A stretch of 28,477 nt of DNA. It comes from an uncultured Bacteroidaceae bacterium. GTDB taxonomy: Bacteria > Bacteroidota > Bacteroidia > Bacteroidales > Bacteroidaceae. The DNA lies in assembly GCA_934394435.1 (NCBI GenBank), contig CAKRRN010000030.1, forward strand, positions 1-28,477, read 5' to 3'. The notes beneath the pieces are model-generated. The model worked only from the letters and a program-made list of their open reading frames with translations, made no database searches and was not told the origin of the DNA. A program made the position numbers and the translations under genes. The first letter of the stretch is position 1. The number at the start of each line of letters is the position of its first letter. Of this stretch, positions 1-7,828 are shown one piece after another.

Positions 1-336
1 CGTCTTCATTGGCTATTGAAGACTATATTACTTGAACATTGTGAATACTATAATCCCCCTGTTTTATCAGGTGAGCCTCTGGTCAAGTATTCCATACTCA
101 ATCCATTGCTCTTGATGATATTATTCTTTGAGCATTTTTTAGCCGTTGAGAATGATAACTTAACAGAAGCTAAAAGATTATTCATTTCTTTTACCTTAGG
201 AACAAGTTTCTCGCGGATATCTGTATCTTTATAAGATACTTCAGCAAAAATAGCTTCAATCAACAGTTTTACGCTTCGTACTCGAAGCGACTTTCGTGAT
301 TTGTCCGAAAAAAACTGTTGTGTGGGAAAAAAGAAG
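1..336. other. No supported gene; structured sequence 3' of tRNA-Cys
   Basis: I cannot support a gene here. Reading frames are open on both strands, but the minus-strand frame runs straight through the tRNA-Cys gene and has no ATG between the tRNA and its plausible part. The plus-strand frame is open from base 1 to a stop at 232-234, so a 77-residue C-terminal end of a gene entering from the left cannot be excluded, but I recognise nothing in it. Two hairpins are visible: GTATCTT/AAGATAC at 223-239, and a nested pair at 261-320 (outer CAACAGTTTT/AAAACTGTTG, inner CGCTTCG/CGAAGCG with a 4-base loop). Confidence 0.4.
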
Positions 337-408
337 AGGTGCCTGGCGGATTCGAACCGCCGTAGACGGTTTTGCAGACCGTTGACTAAGCCACTCATCC
401 AAGGCACC
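337..408 (-). tRNA. tRNA-Cys (GCA)
   Basis: The reverse complement folds as a complete cloverleaf. The acceptor stem is GGTGCCT (402-408) with AGGCACC (338-344), followed by the U73 discriminator expected for tRNA-Cys. The anticodon stem-loop reads CGGTC-TGCAAAA-CCG with anticodon GCA. The T-arm contains GGTTCGAATCC. No CCA is encoded at the 3' end, so it must be added after transcription. It has its own promoter at 426-458. Confidence 0.96.
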
Positions 409-425
409 TTTTCAATAAGTTTGAT

Positions 426-458
426 GCAAAGGTAAATCATTTTGTTGAGACTGCCAAA
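426..458 (-). promoter_or_regulatory. Bacteroidetes-type promoter of tRNA-Cys
   Basis: On the minus strand the sequence reads TTTGG (454-458), a 19-base spacer, then TACCTTTGC (426-434). This fits the Bacteroidetes primary sigma factor consensus TTTG/TAnnTTTG. Transcription should start about 7 bases downstream, shortly before the mature tRNA 5' end at 408. Confidence 0.8.
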
Positions 459-542
459 TTTCTGGACTGTTTCTTGTCTTTATTGGCGTTGAAAACTCAA
501 GTTTTCTATTAAGTCTATTATAGACCTCCCTTGTATCTTTTG

Positions 543-615
543 TCGGGGTGACCCGACTCGAACGGGCGACCACCTGGTCCCAAACCAGGTGCGCTACCAA
601 CTGCGCTACACCCCG
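543..615 (-). tRNA. tRNA-Pro (UGG)
   Basis: The reverse complement gives a complete cloverleaf of 73 bases. The acceptor stem is CGGGGTG (609-615) with CACCCCG (544-550), and the discriminator is A. The anticodon arm is CCTGG-TTTGGGA-CCAGG, anticodon UGG. The D-arm has AGCGCAGTTGGTAGCGC and the T-arm has GTTCGAGTC. CCA is not encoded. It lies about 135 bases upstream of tRNA-Cys on the same strand, but each gene has its own promoter. Confidence 0.96.
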
Positions 616-667
616 ATGCTTTTCTCTTTTTCTATGAGAAGTGGGACTCGCTGTCCCGAAAAGCGAT

Positions 668-700
668 GCAAAGGTAGGACGTTTGTTTGAGATACCCAAA
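668..700 (-). promoter_or_regulatory. Bacteroidetes-type promoter of tRNA-Pro
   Basis: The minus strand reads TTTGG (696-700), 19 bases, then TACCTTTGC (668-676). Spacing and both boxes equal those of the tRNA-Cys promoter, and the 12 bases GCAAAGGTA plus flank (GATGCAAAGGTA) are identical between the two. Confidence 0.8.
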
Positions 701-780
701 TTTTGTGGCAACTTTTTTTTGTAAGTTGTGTTTTTGAGCATTTTTGGGGTGTAGTTATGGTTAGTGTGGTTGGAATTGAG

Positions 781-788
781 TAAATTTG
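781..788 (+). promoter_or_regulatory. serC: Possible -7 box for serC
   Basis: TAAATTTG matches TAnnTTTG exactly about 105 bases before the serC start, but there is no convincing TTTG box 19-22 bases upstream. The rest of 616-893 shows no gene. Confidence 0.3.
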
Positions 789-893
789 TGGTGGTATGGA
801 GGCTGATTTTAACCATTGGGTAAGGAATTGTCCGTTGGGGTCAGCCGTTTTAATATTTAGGAATTGTAGAATATGGTAACCAATTAAAACAAC

Positions 894-1961
894 ATGAAAA
901 AGTACAATTTCAATGCAGGGCCAAGCATCTTGCCCCGTGAGGTGATAGAAGCTACGGCTTCTGCGTGTTTGGATTTTGAAGGGTCAGGTTTGAGTCTGAT
1001 GGAGATTAGCCACCGTGCCAAGAATTTTCAGCCGGTAGTGGACGAGGCTGTGGCTTTGTTTAAGGAGCTGCTGGAGATTCCTGACGGATATTCCGTGCTG
1101 TTTTTGGGAGGAGGTGCAAGTCTGGAGTTCTGTATGGTTCCCTATAATCTGCTGGAAAAGAAGGCTGCTTATCTGAATACAGGTGTGTGGGCAACGAAGG
1201 CAGAGAAAGAGGCACGACTGTTTGGTGAGGTAGTGGAAGTGGCTTCAAGCAAGGATCGGAATTTTACGTACGTTCCAACGGATTTTACGATTCCAACGGA
1301 TGCCGATTATCTGCATATAACTACTAATAATACAATATACGGTACGGAGTTGCGTCAGGATTTGGATTCTCCTATTCCTGTGGTGGCAGACATGTCGAGC
1401 GATATCTTCTCGCGTCCGGTGGATGTGAGTAAATATGGTATTATATATGGTGGTGCGCAGAAAAATCTGAGTATGGCAGGTGTGACTTTCGTGATTGTGA
1501 AGGAAGATCTGTTGGGTCACGTTAGTCGCCCGATTCCCACAATGCTTGATTATCGCACGCACGTGAAGAAAGGTAGTATGTTTAATACTCCTCCCGTAGT
1601 TCCTATTTATTGTGCTTTGCAGAATCTGAAGTGGATAAAGAAGCAGGGTGGAGTAGAAGCCATGGAGAAGCTCGCTATCGAGCGCTCAACGATTGTGTAT
1701 GACGAGATAGACCGTAACCGTCTCTTTGTGGGCACAGCCGAGGAGAGCAGCCGTTCGAGAATGAACTTGACCTTTGTGTTGAAACCCGAATATCAAGACT
1801 TGCAGGATGAGTTCTTGGCCTTTGCAACAGAACAGGGTATGGTAGGCGTGAAGGGCCACCGCGATGTGGGAGGCTTCCGTGCGAGTTGCTACAATGCCAT
1901 GAGCGTTGAAGGTTGCAAGGCTCTTGTGGCATGCATGAAGGAATTTGAGGCCAAGCATTGA
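894..1961 (+). CDS. serC: Phosphoserine aminotransferase SerC
   Basis: This is a PLP-dependent class V aminotransferase of 355 residues, close to the usual length of about 360. It converts 3-phosphohydroxypyruvate and glutamate to phosphoserine and 2-oxoglutarate, step two of serine synthesis, and family members also act in the PLP pathway on the 4-phosphohydroxythreonine branch. The N-terminal YNFNAGPS motif, the SLMEISHR segment (34-41), LGGGAS (71-76), and GGAQKN with the PLP-binding Lys at about 190 are all present, as is the C-terminal VGVKGHRDVGGFRASCYNA substrate-binding segment. The ATG at 894 starts the family's MKKYNFNAGPS terminus. It leads a co-directional run with serA, DUF1015 and yigZ; the 115-base gap to serA shows no clear promoter or terminator. 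Confidence 0.96.
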   Translation: MKKYNFNAGPSILPREVIEATASACLDFEGSGLSLMEISHRAKNFQPVVDEAVALFKELLEIPDGYSVLFLGGGASLEFCMVPYNLLEKKAAYLNTGVWATKAEKEARLFGEVVEVASSKDRNFTYVPTDFTIPTDADYLHITTNNTIYGTELRQDLDSPIPVVADMSSDIFSRPVDVSKYGIIYGGAQKNLSMAGVTFVIVKEDLLGHVSRPIPTMLDYRTHVKKGSMFNTPPVVPIYCALQNLKWIKKQGGVEAMEKLAIERSTIVYDEIDRNRLFVGTAEESSRSRMNLTFVLKPEYQDLQDEFLAFATEQGMVGVKGHRDVGGFRASCYNAMSVEGCKALVACMKEFEAKH

Positions 1962-2076
1962 AAGATAATGACTTTTTTCAAATCTTAGAAATGCCAAATG
2001 TCTAAAGAGAGGAAAAAGGCGATGCTCTGAGGTTTGAATACTAGTCATACAGAATTATAAGAGAGGTATAACTACG

Positions 2077-2997
2077 ATGAAAGTACTTATAGCAACGGAA
2101 AAACCATTCAGCCAGGTGGCAGTGGATGGTATCAAGAAAGTCATTACAGAAGCAGGAGGTCAGGTATCTCTGCTTGAGAAATATACGGGAAAGAGTCAGT
2201 TGCTTGATGCTGTGGCTGATGCTGATGCACTGATTGTTCGCTCTGATAAGGTGGACAAGGAGGTGTTTGATGCTGCAGGTCAGTTGAAGATTGTGGTGAG
2301 GGCAGGAGCCGGCTACGACAATATTGATTTGGAGGCAGCTACAGCACATGGGGTGGTGGCAATGAATACTCCAGGGCAGAATGCTAACAGCGTGGCAGAA
2401 CTTGTGTTGGGTCTGCTTGTGTACACCGTTCGTAACTTCTACAACGGTACCAGTGGTACTGAACTCAAGGGTAAGAAACTTGGTATCTTGGCATTTGGAA
2501 ACGTGGGACGCAATGTGGCACGAATAGCCAAAGGCTTCGATATGGATGTTTATGCTTACGATGCCTATTGCCCCAAGGAGGCTATAGAGGCAGCAGGAGT
2601 GCACGCGGTAGCTTCGCGTGACGAGCTGTTTGAACAGTGTGACATCGTTTCGCTGCATATTCCCGCCACAGCCGAAACCCGGCAGAGCATCAATCACGAT
2701 TTGGTGAGTAAAATGAAGAAAAACGCAATCTTGGTGAATACGGCTCGCAAGGAAGTGATTGATGAGGTTGGCTTGATAGCCCTTATGCAGGAACGTCCAG
2801 ACTTGAAATATGTGACCGACATCAAACCTGATGCTGATGATACCTTCCAGGCAGAATTCCCTGGGCGTTATTTTGCTACTCCTAAGAAGATGGGTGCCCA
2901 GACAGCAGAGGCTAATGTGAACGCAGGCATAGCTGCAGCTCATCAGATAGTGGCTTATCTGAAAGATGGCATAACCAAGTTTCAGGTAAATAAGTAA
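2077..2997 (+). CDS. serA: D-3-phosphoglycerate dehydrogenase (short, lysine-type)
   Basis: This 306-residue D-2-hydroxyacid dehydrogenase should oxidise 3-phosphoglycerate to 3-phosphohydroxypyruvate, the first step of serine synthesis. The substrate-side VRAGAGYDNID (74-84), the NAD-binding Rossmann turn and NTAR with Arg at about 224 are visible. It has no C-terminal ACT domain, so serine feedback of the E. coli type is not expected. Two residues depart from the common form. The Rossmann signature begins with Ala (A139-x-G141-x-x-G144), and the segment normally carrying the catalytic His (TPHIG) reads TPKKMGAQT (268-276), so Lys 270 or 271 stands where His would be. I recall a comparable Lys-type enzyme in Entamoeba and other Bacteroidales, so this is probably a subfamily feature rather than damage. 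DUF1015 follows after 11 bases. Confidence 0.88.
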   Translation: MKVLIATEKPFSQVAVDGIKKVITEAGGQVSLLEKYTGKSQLLDAVADADALIVRSDKVDKEVFDAAGQLKIVVRAGAGYDNIDLEAATAHGVVAMNTPGQNANSVAELVLGLLVYTVRNFYNGTSGTELKGKKLGILAFGNVGRNVARIAKGFDMDVYAYDAYCPKEAIEAAGVHAVASRDELFEQCDIVSLHIPATAETRQSINHDLVSKMKKNAILVNTARKEVIDEVGLIALMQERPDLKYVTDIKPDADDTFQAEFPGRYFATPKKMGAQTAEANVNAGIAAAHQIVAYLKDGITKFQVNK

Positions 2998-3008
2998 TAG
3001 AGAAAGAG

Positions 3009-4256
3009 ATGGCAAAAGTAAAACCCTTCAGAGGATTACGTCCACCGCGCGAACTGGTAGAGCAGGTGGAGAGTCGCCCTTATGATGTGCTCGATTCTGA
3101 GGAGGCAAGAGCCGAGGCTGGAGATAATGAGAAGTCGCTCTATCACATCATAAAACCTGAGATAGACTTCCCTGTGGGCACCAGCGAGTATGATCCGCGC
3201 GTGTATCAACGGGCAGCGGAGAATTTTGCAAAGTTTCAGCGTGAAGGGTGGCTGGTGCAAGACAGTAAGGAAATGTACTACTTGTATGCGCAGACAATGA
3301 ATGGGCGTACACAATACGGACTGGTAGTGGGTGCGGCTGTGGACGACTACATGAATGGGGTGATACTGAAACATGAGCTGACGCGTCGTGACAAGGAAGA
3401 AGATCGTATGAAGCATGTGCGCGTGTGCGATGCTAATATGGAGCCTGTCTTCCTGGCATATCCCGATGACATTGTGTTGGATGGTATCGTATCTCGATAT
3501 GCAGCCCAGGAACCAGTGTACGACTTCATTGCCCCTGTTGATGGCTTCCGTCATCAGTTCTGGCTTGTGGATGATGTTGATGACCAGAAAGTTATTACGG
3601 AACGTTTTGCTCAGATGCCCCATCTCTATATAGCAGATGGTCATCATCGAACGGCTGCAGCTGCACTTGTTGGTGCGGAAAAGGCTAAGGCAAATCCTCA
3701 CCATACAGGCAACGAAGAGTATAATTATCTGATGGCTGTATGCTTTCCTGCCAGTCAGCTTACCATTTTGGATTACAATCGTGTGGTGAAAGACCTAAAT
3801 GGGTATAAGCCAGCTGAGTTTCTGAAACTTTTGGAGACCGATTTTGTGATCACTCCTAAAGGGGAAGAAGCTTATCGTCCAAGTCGTCTGCATGAGTTTG
3901 CCCTCTATCTGTCCGGGTGCTGGTATAGTCTGATGCTCAAACCAGGACTGATTGATGAGCAAGATCCTATCGAGAGTCTTGATGTGAGCATAAGTAGCAA
4001 ACGTATTCTTGATTGTATATTGGGTATCAAGGACCTTCGCTCGGATAAGCGCATTGACTTTGTGGGTGGTTTGCGCGGGTTGGGTGAACTGAAACAGAGG
4101 GTGGATAGCGGTGAAATGCAAATGGCTCTTGCACTCTATCCCGTGAGTATGCAGCAGATAATCCGTATAGCCGACAGCGGTAATATTATGCCTCCTAAGG
4201 CAACGTGGTTTGAACCGAAACTACGCAGTGGACTCGTTGTGCATAAACTTTCGTAG
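3009..4256 (+). CDS. DUF1015 family protein in serine operon
   Basis: This 415-residue protein belongs to the DUF1015 family. It is cytosolic by appearance, with no signal peptide or membrane segment. The family hallmarks are an N-terminal KPFRGLRP start followed by RPYDVLDSEEA, a central KHELTRRDKEEDR (121-133), and IADGHHRTAAA (208-218), whose paired His and Asp suggest a metal- or phosphate-handling site. It starts 11 bases after serA, so it is almost certainly co-transcribed with serA and probably serC. No phosphoserine phosphatase gene is seen in this cluster. A role in serine metabolism, possibly the phosphatase step or phosphoserine handling, is an inference from context only. Family membership is confident; function is not. 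Confidence 0.85.
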   Translation: MAKVKPFRGLRPPRELVEQVESRPYDVLDSEEARAEAGDNEKSLYHIIKPEIDFPVGTSEYDPRVYQRAAENFAKFQREGWLVQDSKEMYYLYAQTMNGRTQYGLVVGAAVDDYMNGVILKHELTRRDKEEDRMKHVRVCDANMEPVFLAYPDDIVLDGIVSRYAAQEPVYDFIAPVDGFRHQFWLVDDVDDQKVITERFAQMPHLYIADGHHRTAAAALVGAEKAKANPHHTGNEEYNYLMAVCFPASQLTILDYNRVVKDLNGYKPAEFLKLLETDFVITPKGEEAYRPSRLHEFALYLSGCWYSLMLKPGLIDEQDPIESLDVSISSKRILDCILGIKDLRSDKRIDFVGGLRGLGELKQRVDSGEMQMALALYPVSMQQIIRIADSGNIMPPKATWFEPKLRSGLVVHKLS

Positions 4257-4277
4257 CCAACCATACGCTTGCTAACG

Positions 4278-4886
4278 ATGGTGGACGAATATAAAACTAT
4301 TAAGGGCGAAAGCCAAGGGGCTTACTCTGAATTACGGAGTAAGTTTCTTGGCTTTGCTCATCATGTGACCACAGCAGAGGAAGCCCTTGCGCTGGTGGCA
4401 GAATACCAGAAGAAATACTATGATGCAAGGCATGTCTGTTGGGCATACATGCTGGGGGCGGAACGTGAGGTGTTTCGTAGCAATGATAATGGTGAGCCAA
4501 GCGGAACAGCTGGTAAGCCCATATTGGGACAAATAAACAGTCGTGGACTGACGGATGTTATCGTGCTGGTGGTACGCTATTTTGGCGGAGTCAAACTGGG
4601 AACAAGTGGGCTGATAGAAGCTTACAGGACTACGGCTGCAGCAACGTTGGATGACGCACAGGTGGAGTTACGTACGGTGGATGGCACCTGTAGTGTGGAT
4701 TTTGACTATCCCGACATGAATGTGGTGATGAAGGTGGCGCGACAGATGGATGCGTGTGTTGTGGAACAAACGTGTGATATGCTTTGCCATATGACTTTCT
4801 CTATACGTATGAGTAAGTTGGGTGAGCTAAAGGACAGACTCAACTGTGCCCTCAGGCACATTCCTTATCAACCACATCAATCCTGA
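4278..4886 (+). CDS. yigZ: YigZ/IMPACT family protein
   Basis: A 202-residue member of the UPF0029/IMPACT family, near the 204 residues of E. coli YigZ. The N-terminal domain carries SKFLGFA (21-27), the RHVCWAYMLG segment (51-60), the SNDNGEPSGTAGKPIL block (68-83) and VVRYFGGVKLGTSGL (98-112), all family signatures. A C-terminal ferredoxin-like domain follows. The eukaryotic relative modulates translation through GCN1; the bacterial role is not settled. I chose the ATG at 4278 over a TTG at 4269 because the family begins around MxDEYKTI. It is 21 bases downstream of DUF1015 and likely in the same transcript. Confidence 0.9.
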   Translation: MVDEYKTIKGESQGAYSELRSKFLGFAHHVTTAEEALALVAEYQKKYYDARHVCWAYMLGAEREVFRSNDNGEPSGTAGKPILGQINSRGLTDVIVLVVRYFGGVKLGTSGLIEAYRTTAAATLDDAQVELRTVDGTCSVDFDYPDMNVVMKVARQMDACVVEQTCDMLCHMTFSIRMSKLGELKDRLNCALRHIPYQPHQS

Positions 4887-5165
4887 TTCATCTCCAAGTT
4901 TCCTTCTTTCCTTCTTTCTTTTTGGGGAGTGATACCTTATTTATTGTAGAGCTATAGTTCGTGTGGCTGAGTCTGGGGTAATGATGGATTTATTGTTGAT
5001 TATAGATTAACGGCTGTACTTGGACTGTAGGGTGGTTTGTTGGGTAGTGTCGATGAGAGTCCCTTCGTGCCGTTAGAAAGGCTCTGAAGTGCCAAATACA
5101 GCTTGTTCGTCTCTTTTGAACTACTTTTCTGTGTAGGCGCGCACGCGTGAAAAAATGATAATTTT
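4887..5165. other. Intergenic region before the gyrA promoter
   Basis: No coding frame with recognisable content is present. A pyrimidine-rich tract lies at about 4892-4923 (CCTTCTTTCC repeats). I see no convincing hairpin terminator for the yigZ transcript. The right end of the gap holds the gyrA promoter, listed separately. Confidence 0.5.
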
Positions 5166-5197
5166 TTTGCTCGGTTCGGAATTATGGAGTATCTTTG
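5166..5197 (+). promoter_or_regulatory. gyrA: Bacteroidetes-type promoter of gyrA
   Basis: TTTG (5166-5169), a 20-base spacer and TATCTTTG (5190-5197) match the consensus fully. The start point should be near 5204, giving a leader of about 68 bases before the gyrA ATG. Confidence 0.8.
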
Positions 5198-5271
5198 TAT
5201 GATGAACGTGCTTGCCATTGTGTGGAGCGCGTTTGTGAAGTTTATTCTCGAAAATTAGTACAAATATATAA

Positions 5272-7770
5272 ATGGAAGATCAGGAAAGAATTATTAAAGT
5301 AGACATTGAGCACGAAATGCGGCAAAGCTACATCAATTACTCGATGAGTGTGATTGTGGCGCGTGCATTGCCTGATGTAAGAGATGGATTTAAGCCTGTG
5401 CATCGTCGTATCCTATTCGGAATGAAGGAGATGGGAAACTTGCATAGTAGACCCTATAAGAAATGTGCCCGTATTGTGGGTGAGGTGCTTGGTAAGTTCC
5501 ATCCTCATGGCGATAGTTCTGTGTACTTTGCATTGGTACGTATGGCGCAAGAATGGGCTATGCGTTATACATTGGTTGACGGACAGGGCAACTTCGGTAG
5601 TGTGGATGGGGATAGCCCCGCAGCCATGCGTTATACAGAGGCTCGCTTGAGTCTGATGGGTGAGGCTATGATGGATGACTTGGAGAAGGAAACTGTGGAT
5701 ATGACCACAAACTTCGATGACACCCTGTTGGAGCCAACCGTAATGCCAACCAAATTGCCCAACCTTCTCTTGAACGGTGCAACGGGTATCGCTGTCGGTA
5801 TGGCAACAAATATTCCCACTCATAATCTGGGTGAGGTGATTGATGCTTGCGTGGCATTTGTTGACAATCAAGAGATGACGGTGGCTGACCTAATGGAATA
5901 TGTGAAAGGTCCAGACTTCCCTACGGGTGCTTATATCATGGGACTGCAGGGAATCAAGGATGCATACGAAACGGGTAAAGGACGTATTATCATGCGTGCC
6001 AAAGCTGATATTGAATCGGGCGAGACGCATGATAAGATTGTCGTGACAGAGATTCCTTATGGAGTAAACAAACAGCAACTGATAGAATACATAGCTCAAC
6101 TGGTTCAAGAGAAGAAGATAGAAGGTATCCATAATGCCAATGATGAGAGCGACCGCGATGGCATGCGTATCGTGATTGATGTGAAGAGGGATGCTAATGC
6201 GCGTGTGGTGTTGAATAAACTATTCAAGATGACCCCTCTGCAGACCAGTTTCAGTGTGAACAGTATTGCTTTGGTGAAGGGACGTCCACAGTTACTTACT
6301 CTGAGAGATTTTATAAGCAACTTTGTGGAGCATCGTCATGATGTGGTGATTCGCCGTACCAAGTATGACTTGCGCAAGGCAGAGGAGCGTGTACACATAC
6401 TGAAGGGACTCATTATTGCCAGTGACAATATTGACGAGGTGGTTCGTCTGATAAAGTCAAGCAAGACTCCAGCAGATGCTCAGCGTGCGTTGGAGGAGCG
6501 TTTCGGACTGGACGAACTTCAGAGTAAGGCCATTGTGGATATGCGCTTGGCTCAGCTGACAGGTTTGCAGCAAGATAAGTTGCATGCGGAATATGACGAC
6601 TTGATGAGTAAGATTGACTATTATAATAGAATCTTGACAGACGATGGTCTCTGCCGAAAGGTCATCAAGGATGAGTTGTTGGAGGTGAAAGAGCAATTCA
6701 ATGACGTGCGCCGTACGGAGATTATGCCTAATGCGGATGAGTTCAATGCCGAGGATTTCTATGCTGACGATGAGGTGGTGGTGACACTTAGTCATATGGG
6801 CTACATCAAACGCACACCTTTAGCAGAGTTTAGAGCACAGGCACGAGGTGGTATTGGTGTAAAAGCCAGCAGCACTCGCGACAACGATTTTATAGAAAAG
6901 ATTTATCCTGCCACCATGCACAATACAATGATGTTCTTCACCGATCGTGGCCGTTGTCATTGGTTGAAGGTGTATGATATTCCTGAGGGAAGCAAACAGA
7001 ACAAGGGAAGGGCCATACAGAATATGCTTATGATTCAGCCTGGTGACAGCGTTAATGCGTGTCTGTGTATTCGTAAATTACAGGATCCAGAATTCTGCCA
7101 GTCGCATTATGTGGTATTTTGCACAAAGAATGGTATTATCAAGAAGACCTGCTTGAGTGAATATAGTCGTCCGAGAGCCAATGGTGTGAATGCCATTAAC
7201 ATCCGTGAAGATGATCAAGTGATTGGCGTGGAACTGACGAATGGGTCGAATGAGATTATTGTTGCAAACGCTGGTGGACGTGTGGTACGCTTCCCTGAGA
7301 ACCTGGTTCGCGAAATGGGACGTGTAAGCACGGGTGTGCAGAGCATTATTCTTGATGATGATCCTCGCGACCGTGTGGTTGGAATGTGTATTGTGAATGA
7401 TGCCGAGAACGAAAGCATCATGGTGCTGAGCGAGAATGGTTACGGGAAACGAACAGGCGTGGATGAATACCGCAAGACAGGACGTCATTGCAAAGGTGTG
7501 AAGACATTGGCAATCACGGAGAAAACTGGCTATGTGGTGGCGACTGAGGTTGTGTCGGATGAGGATGATCTGATGATTATCAACAAAAGCGGAACAACTA
7601 TCCGTCTACATGCAGACTCTGTGAAGGTGACCAAGGGACGTGTGGCACAAGGAACCAAACTGATAGAACTGAAGAAACGAAATGATGTGATTAGTCATTT
7701 GAGCGTGGTTCCACGCGCAGAAGAAGAGGAGGAAACTGGCGAAGAACCAGAAGTTCAGCCAGAATCTTAA
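5272..7770 (+). CDS. gyrA: DNA gyrase subunit A
   Basis: This is an 832-residue type IIA topoisomerase A subunit. With GyrB it introduces negative supercoils using ATP. The N-terminal part has VARALPDVRDGFKPVHRRIL (29-48), the helix-turn-helix segment and AAMRYTEARL with the DNA-linking Tyr 121. The quinolone region reads HPHGDSSVYFALVRMAQ (77-93): Ser 82 is present but position 86, Asp in E. coli (D87) and, from memory, in Bacteroides fragilis, is Phe. The C-terminal beta-pinwheel repeats run from about 510, with a degenerate GyrA box QARGGIG (523-529) instead of QRRGGRG. The tail is acidic. The box and the overall length favour GyrA over ParC, though a degenerate box leaves slight doubt. 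It has its own promoter and is followed after 58 bases by a TPR gene. Confidence 0.92.
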   Translation: MEDQERIIKVDIEHEMRQSYINYSMSVIVARALPDVRDGFKPVHRRILFGMKEMGNLHSRPYKKCARIVGEVLGKFHPHGDSSVYFALVRMAQEWAMRYTLVDGQGNFGSVDGDSPAAMRYTEARLSLMGEAMMDDLEKETVDMTTNFDDTLLEPTVMPTKLPNLLLNGATGIAVGMATNIPTHNLGEVIDACVAFVDNQEMTVADLMEYVKGPDFPTGAYIMGLQGIKDAYETGKGRIIMRAKADIESGETHDKIVVTEIPYGVNKQQLIEYIAQLVQEKKIEGIHNANDESDRDGMRIVIDVKRDANARVVLNKLFKMTPLQTSFSVNSIALVKGRPQLLTLRDFISNFVEHRHDVVIRRTKYDLRKAEERVHILKGLIIASDNIDEVVRLIKSSKTPADAQRALEERFGLDELQSKAIVDMRLAQLTGLQQDKLHAEYDDLMSKIDYYNRILTDDGLCRKVIKDELLEVKEQFNDVRRTEIMPNADEFNAEDFYADDEVVVTLSHMGYIKRTPLAEFRAQARGGIGVKASSTRDNDFIEKIYPATMHNTMMFFTDRGRCHWLKVYDIPEGSKQNKGRAIQNMLMIQPGDSVNACLCIRKLQDPEFCQSHYVVFCTKNGIIKKTCLSEYSRPRANGVNAINIREDDQVIGVELTNGSNEIIVANAGGRVVRFPENLVREMGRVSTGVQSIILDDDPRDRVVGMCIVNDAENESIMVLSENGYGKRTGVDEYRKTGRHCKGVKTLAITEKTGYVVATEVVSDEDDLMIINKSGTTIRLHADSVKVTKGRVAQGTKLIELKKRNDVISHLSVVPRAEEEEETGEEPEVQPES

Positions 7771-7828
7771 AGTCAAGAAGATAATAACTAATATAATCAA
7801 ACTATAACAACACAAAATTCTGACAATT

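Noticed and set aside
48..440. 130-residue minus-strand frame reaching over tRNA-Cys
   Set aside because: It reads through the whole tRNA and has no ATG after it, so it cannot be supported as a gene.
2077..2997. SerA as a truncated gene because it lacks the ACT domain
   Set aside because: Short forms of about 300 residues without ACT are a normal type, and the C-terminus is intact.
2041..3015. 324-residue open frame on the minus strand opposite serA
   Set aside because: It lies entirely opposite a clear serA, has no recognisable domain and its composition (Cys/His-rich, hydrophobic mix) is typical of an antisense frame.
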